A stretch of DNA of 32,230 nt, from positions 1 to 32,230 of the forward strand of contig WREI01000024.1 in the NCBI GenBank assembly GCA_009779405.1, written 5' to 3'. This document shows, piece after piece, positions 31,610 through 32,230 of this stretch. The translations under genes were made by a program, and so were the position numbers. The notes below the pieces were generated by a model. It was not told the DNA's origin and did not search any database. It worked only from the letters and a program-made list of their open reading frames with translations. This DNA comes from Clostridiales bacterium. GTDB lineage: Bacteria; Bacillota; Clostridia; Christensenellales; CAG-138. Every line of letters begins with the position of its first letter. Within the stretch, counting starts at the first letter, position 1.

Positions 31610-32107
31610 ATGAAAGCCCTTCGTCTGCTGCCCATACTGCTGGCAGCCCTGCTCCTGTTTGCATCCGGCTGCAGGCCCTTGCCCGCGCAACCCGAAACTA
31701 CGCCCATCGCCACAGCCGCCCCCACCGACGCGCCCGCGGAGAGCGTGTCCGCCGAAGGCGGCATTCCCGCGTTTACACCCCTGCCGGGCAACCCGCAGCC
31801 CAACCGCGCGGTGATCTTCGATCCCGGTTATCAGTACGTCGAGCTGCCCGCCGCCGCGGTCACGGAAGCCTGGGATCTGGTCACCGCGATGCGCTATCAG
31901 CCGACGGCGGACTATCCCTTTATAATGGACTACTATACCATTTGGTTCTGGCGGGGCGCGCAGCAACTGCTCGTTGTAGAGGTCTACGGCAACGGCGCGT
32001 ATTGCGTCTATGTCGGCGACGACCCCTTCTACACCTTCTATTGGCTTGAAAGCGGCGAGTTGAGCTATGACTATTTGGCAGGGTTGTTTGCGGCGGCGGG
32101 GGGATAG
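31610..32107 (+). CDS. small lipoprotein of unknown function
   Basis: A 165-residue exported protein with a lipoprotein signal ending at FASGC (Cys about residue 21), a Pro/Thr/Ala-rich spacer to about residue 55, and a compact C-terminal domain with many Tyr/Trp (FIMDYYTIWFWRG, then VYVGDDPFYTFYWL). I do not recognise the family. GAGGAGG eight bases before ATG 31610 sets the start; a TTG at 31604 is too close to it. It has its own promoter and is followed, six bases after the stop, by an insertion sequence edge. Confidence 0.8.
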   Translation: MKALRLLPILLAALLLFASGCRPLPAQPETTPIATAAPTDAPAESVSAEGGIPAFTPLPGNPQPNRAVIFDPGYQYVELPAAAVTEAWDLVTAMRYQPTADYPFIMDYYTIWFWRGAQQLLVVEVYGNGAYCVYVGDDPFYTFYWLESGELSYDYLAGLFAAAGG

Positions 32108-32113
32108 GCCTAG

Positions 32114-32230
32114 GCAGTGTCGACATGAGATCATGCAATAACCTTTAGCCACAGGAAAAGGCAGCGGACGATCACGGCGCCGACAAATGCAACTGTAGTT
32201 TTGGCATAACGCGTGGCAATGCCGCGCCAT
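32114..32230 (-). mobile_element. edge of an IS5-type insertion sequence
   Basis: The transposase fragment at 32131-32230 marks an insertion sequence entering from the right edge. The likely end is near 32114, preceded by CTAG (32110-32113), the usual target of IS5-group elements. The other end and the target duplication are outside the window, so the exact boundary is inferred. Confidence 0.6.
32131..32230 (-). CDS. IS5-family transposase, C-terminal fragment
   Basis: The last 32 codons of a transposase, cut by the window edge and ending at TGA (32133-32131). The peptide starts WRGIATRYAKTTVAFVGAVI and continues VRCLFLWLK, which is the standard C-terminus of IS5/IS427-type DDE transposases (RxIATRYxKxxxxFxxxxxxxxxxxWL). 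The DDE residues would lie upstream, off the window. The overlapping minus-strand frame starting MARHCH is out of frame with this and is not real. Confidence 0.75.
   Translation of the reverse strand, partial: WRGIATRYAKTTVAFVGAVIVRCLFLWLKVIA

Noticed and set aside
31583-32230. Long minus-strand ORF over the lipoprotein and IS edge
   Set aside because: It is antisense to a well-supported lipoprotein gene and out of frame with the transposase C-terminus.

Overview
The window looks like a chromosomal stretch of an uncultured, GC-rich, spore-forming member of the Clostridia. The grounds are a YtxC-type sporulation protein, a CotH-type protein, a VanW protein, several lipoproteins, strong AGGAGG-type ribosome sites, and a complete set of glutamate mutase genes typical of amino-acid-fermenting anaerobes. 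The assignment is inference; no rRNA or tRNA is present.

Layout. 1-5050 (minus strand): a gene group with a defence-like or stress-like look, made of a membrane-anchored SF2 helicase, a helical-repeat protein, a small alpha/beta hydrolase, and the first 28 codons of what I read as a DUF2791 (BREX-type) ATPase. 5282-6064: a ZIP metal transporter. 6131-12803 (plus): the methylaspartate operon glmS-glmL-glmE-mal followed by an AtuA-family protein and a DUF4387 protein. It converts glutamate to 3-methylaspartate and then to mesaconate plus ammonia. A strong promoter, a 22-codon leader ORF and an intrinsic-terminator hairpin precede it. 12841-17570: VanW lipoprotein, an A/T-richer Cys-motif protein of unknown function, YtxC, and an HtrA protease. 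17614-19181: an AlbA_2 (Schlafen-like) regulator behind a promoter carrying five copies of a 9-bp operator. 19257-21907: an ECF sigma factor and a membrane beta-propeller protein with a likely ECF-type promoter. 22079-26295: an orphan NMT1-type binding lipoprotein, two Wzz-like paralogues with a coupled small protein between them, and a D-Ala-D-Ala carboxypeptidase homologue that has lost its catalytic motifs. 26475-29114: lactaldehyde reductase (fucO) and a RepA-like AAA ATPase. 29252-32107: CotH and a lipoprotein. 32114-32230: the edge of an IS5-type insertion sequence.

The most unusual content is not a gene. At least ten intergenic spots carry arrays of degenerate 7-bp units, usually as two inverted arms 60-130 bp apart. 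In four copies the arms enclose two short perfect or near-perfect hairpins (GAATCG-type and GAAATRCC-type) with an A/T linker. Different copies use different heptad sequences but the same architecture. They sit on or within a few bases of stop codons, and in places supply coding sequence: the start codon and N-terminus of one Wzz paralogue, the C-terminus of a small protein, and the C-terminus of GlmS. A 9-bp version flanks the RepA-like gene. I treat this as a dispersed, possibly mobile repeat family. It resembles the heptanucleotide tandem repeats (STRR) known from cyanobacteria, but I do not recognise it as a described clostridial element.
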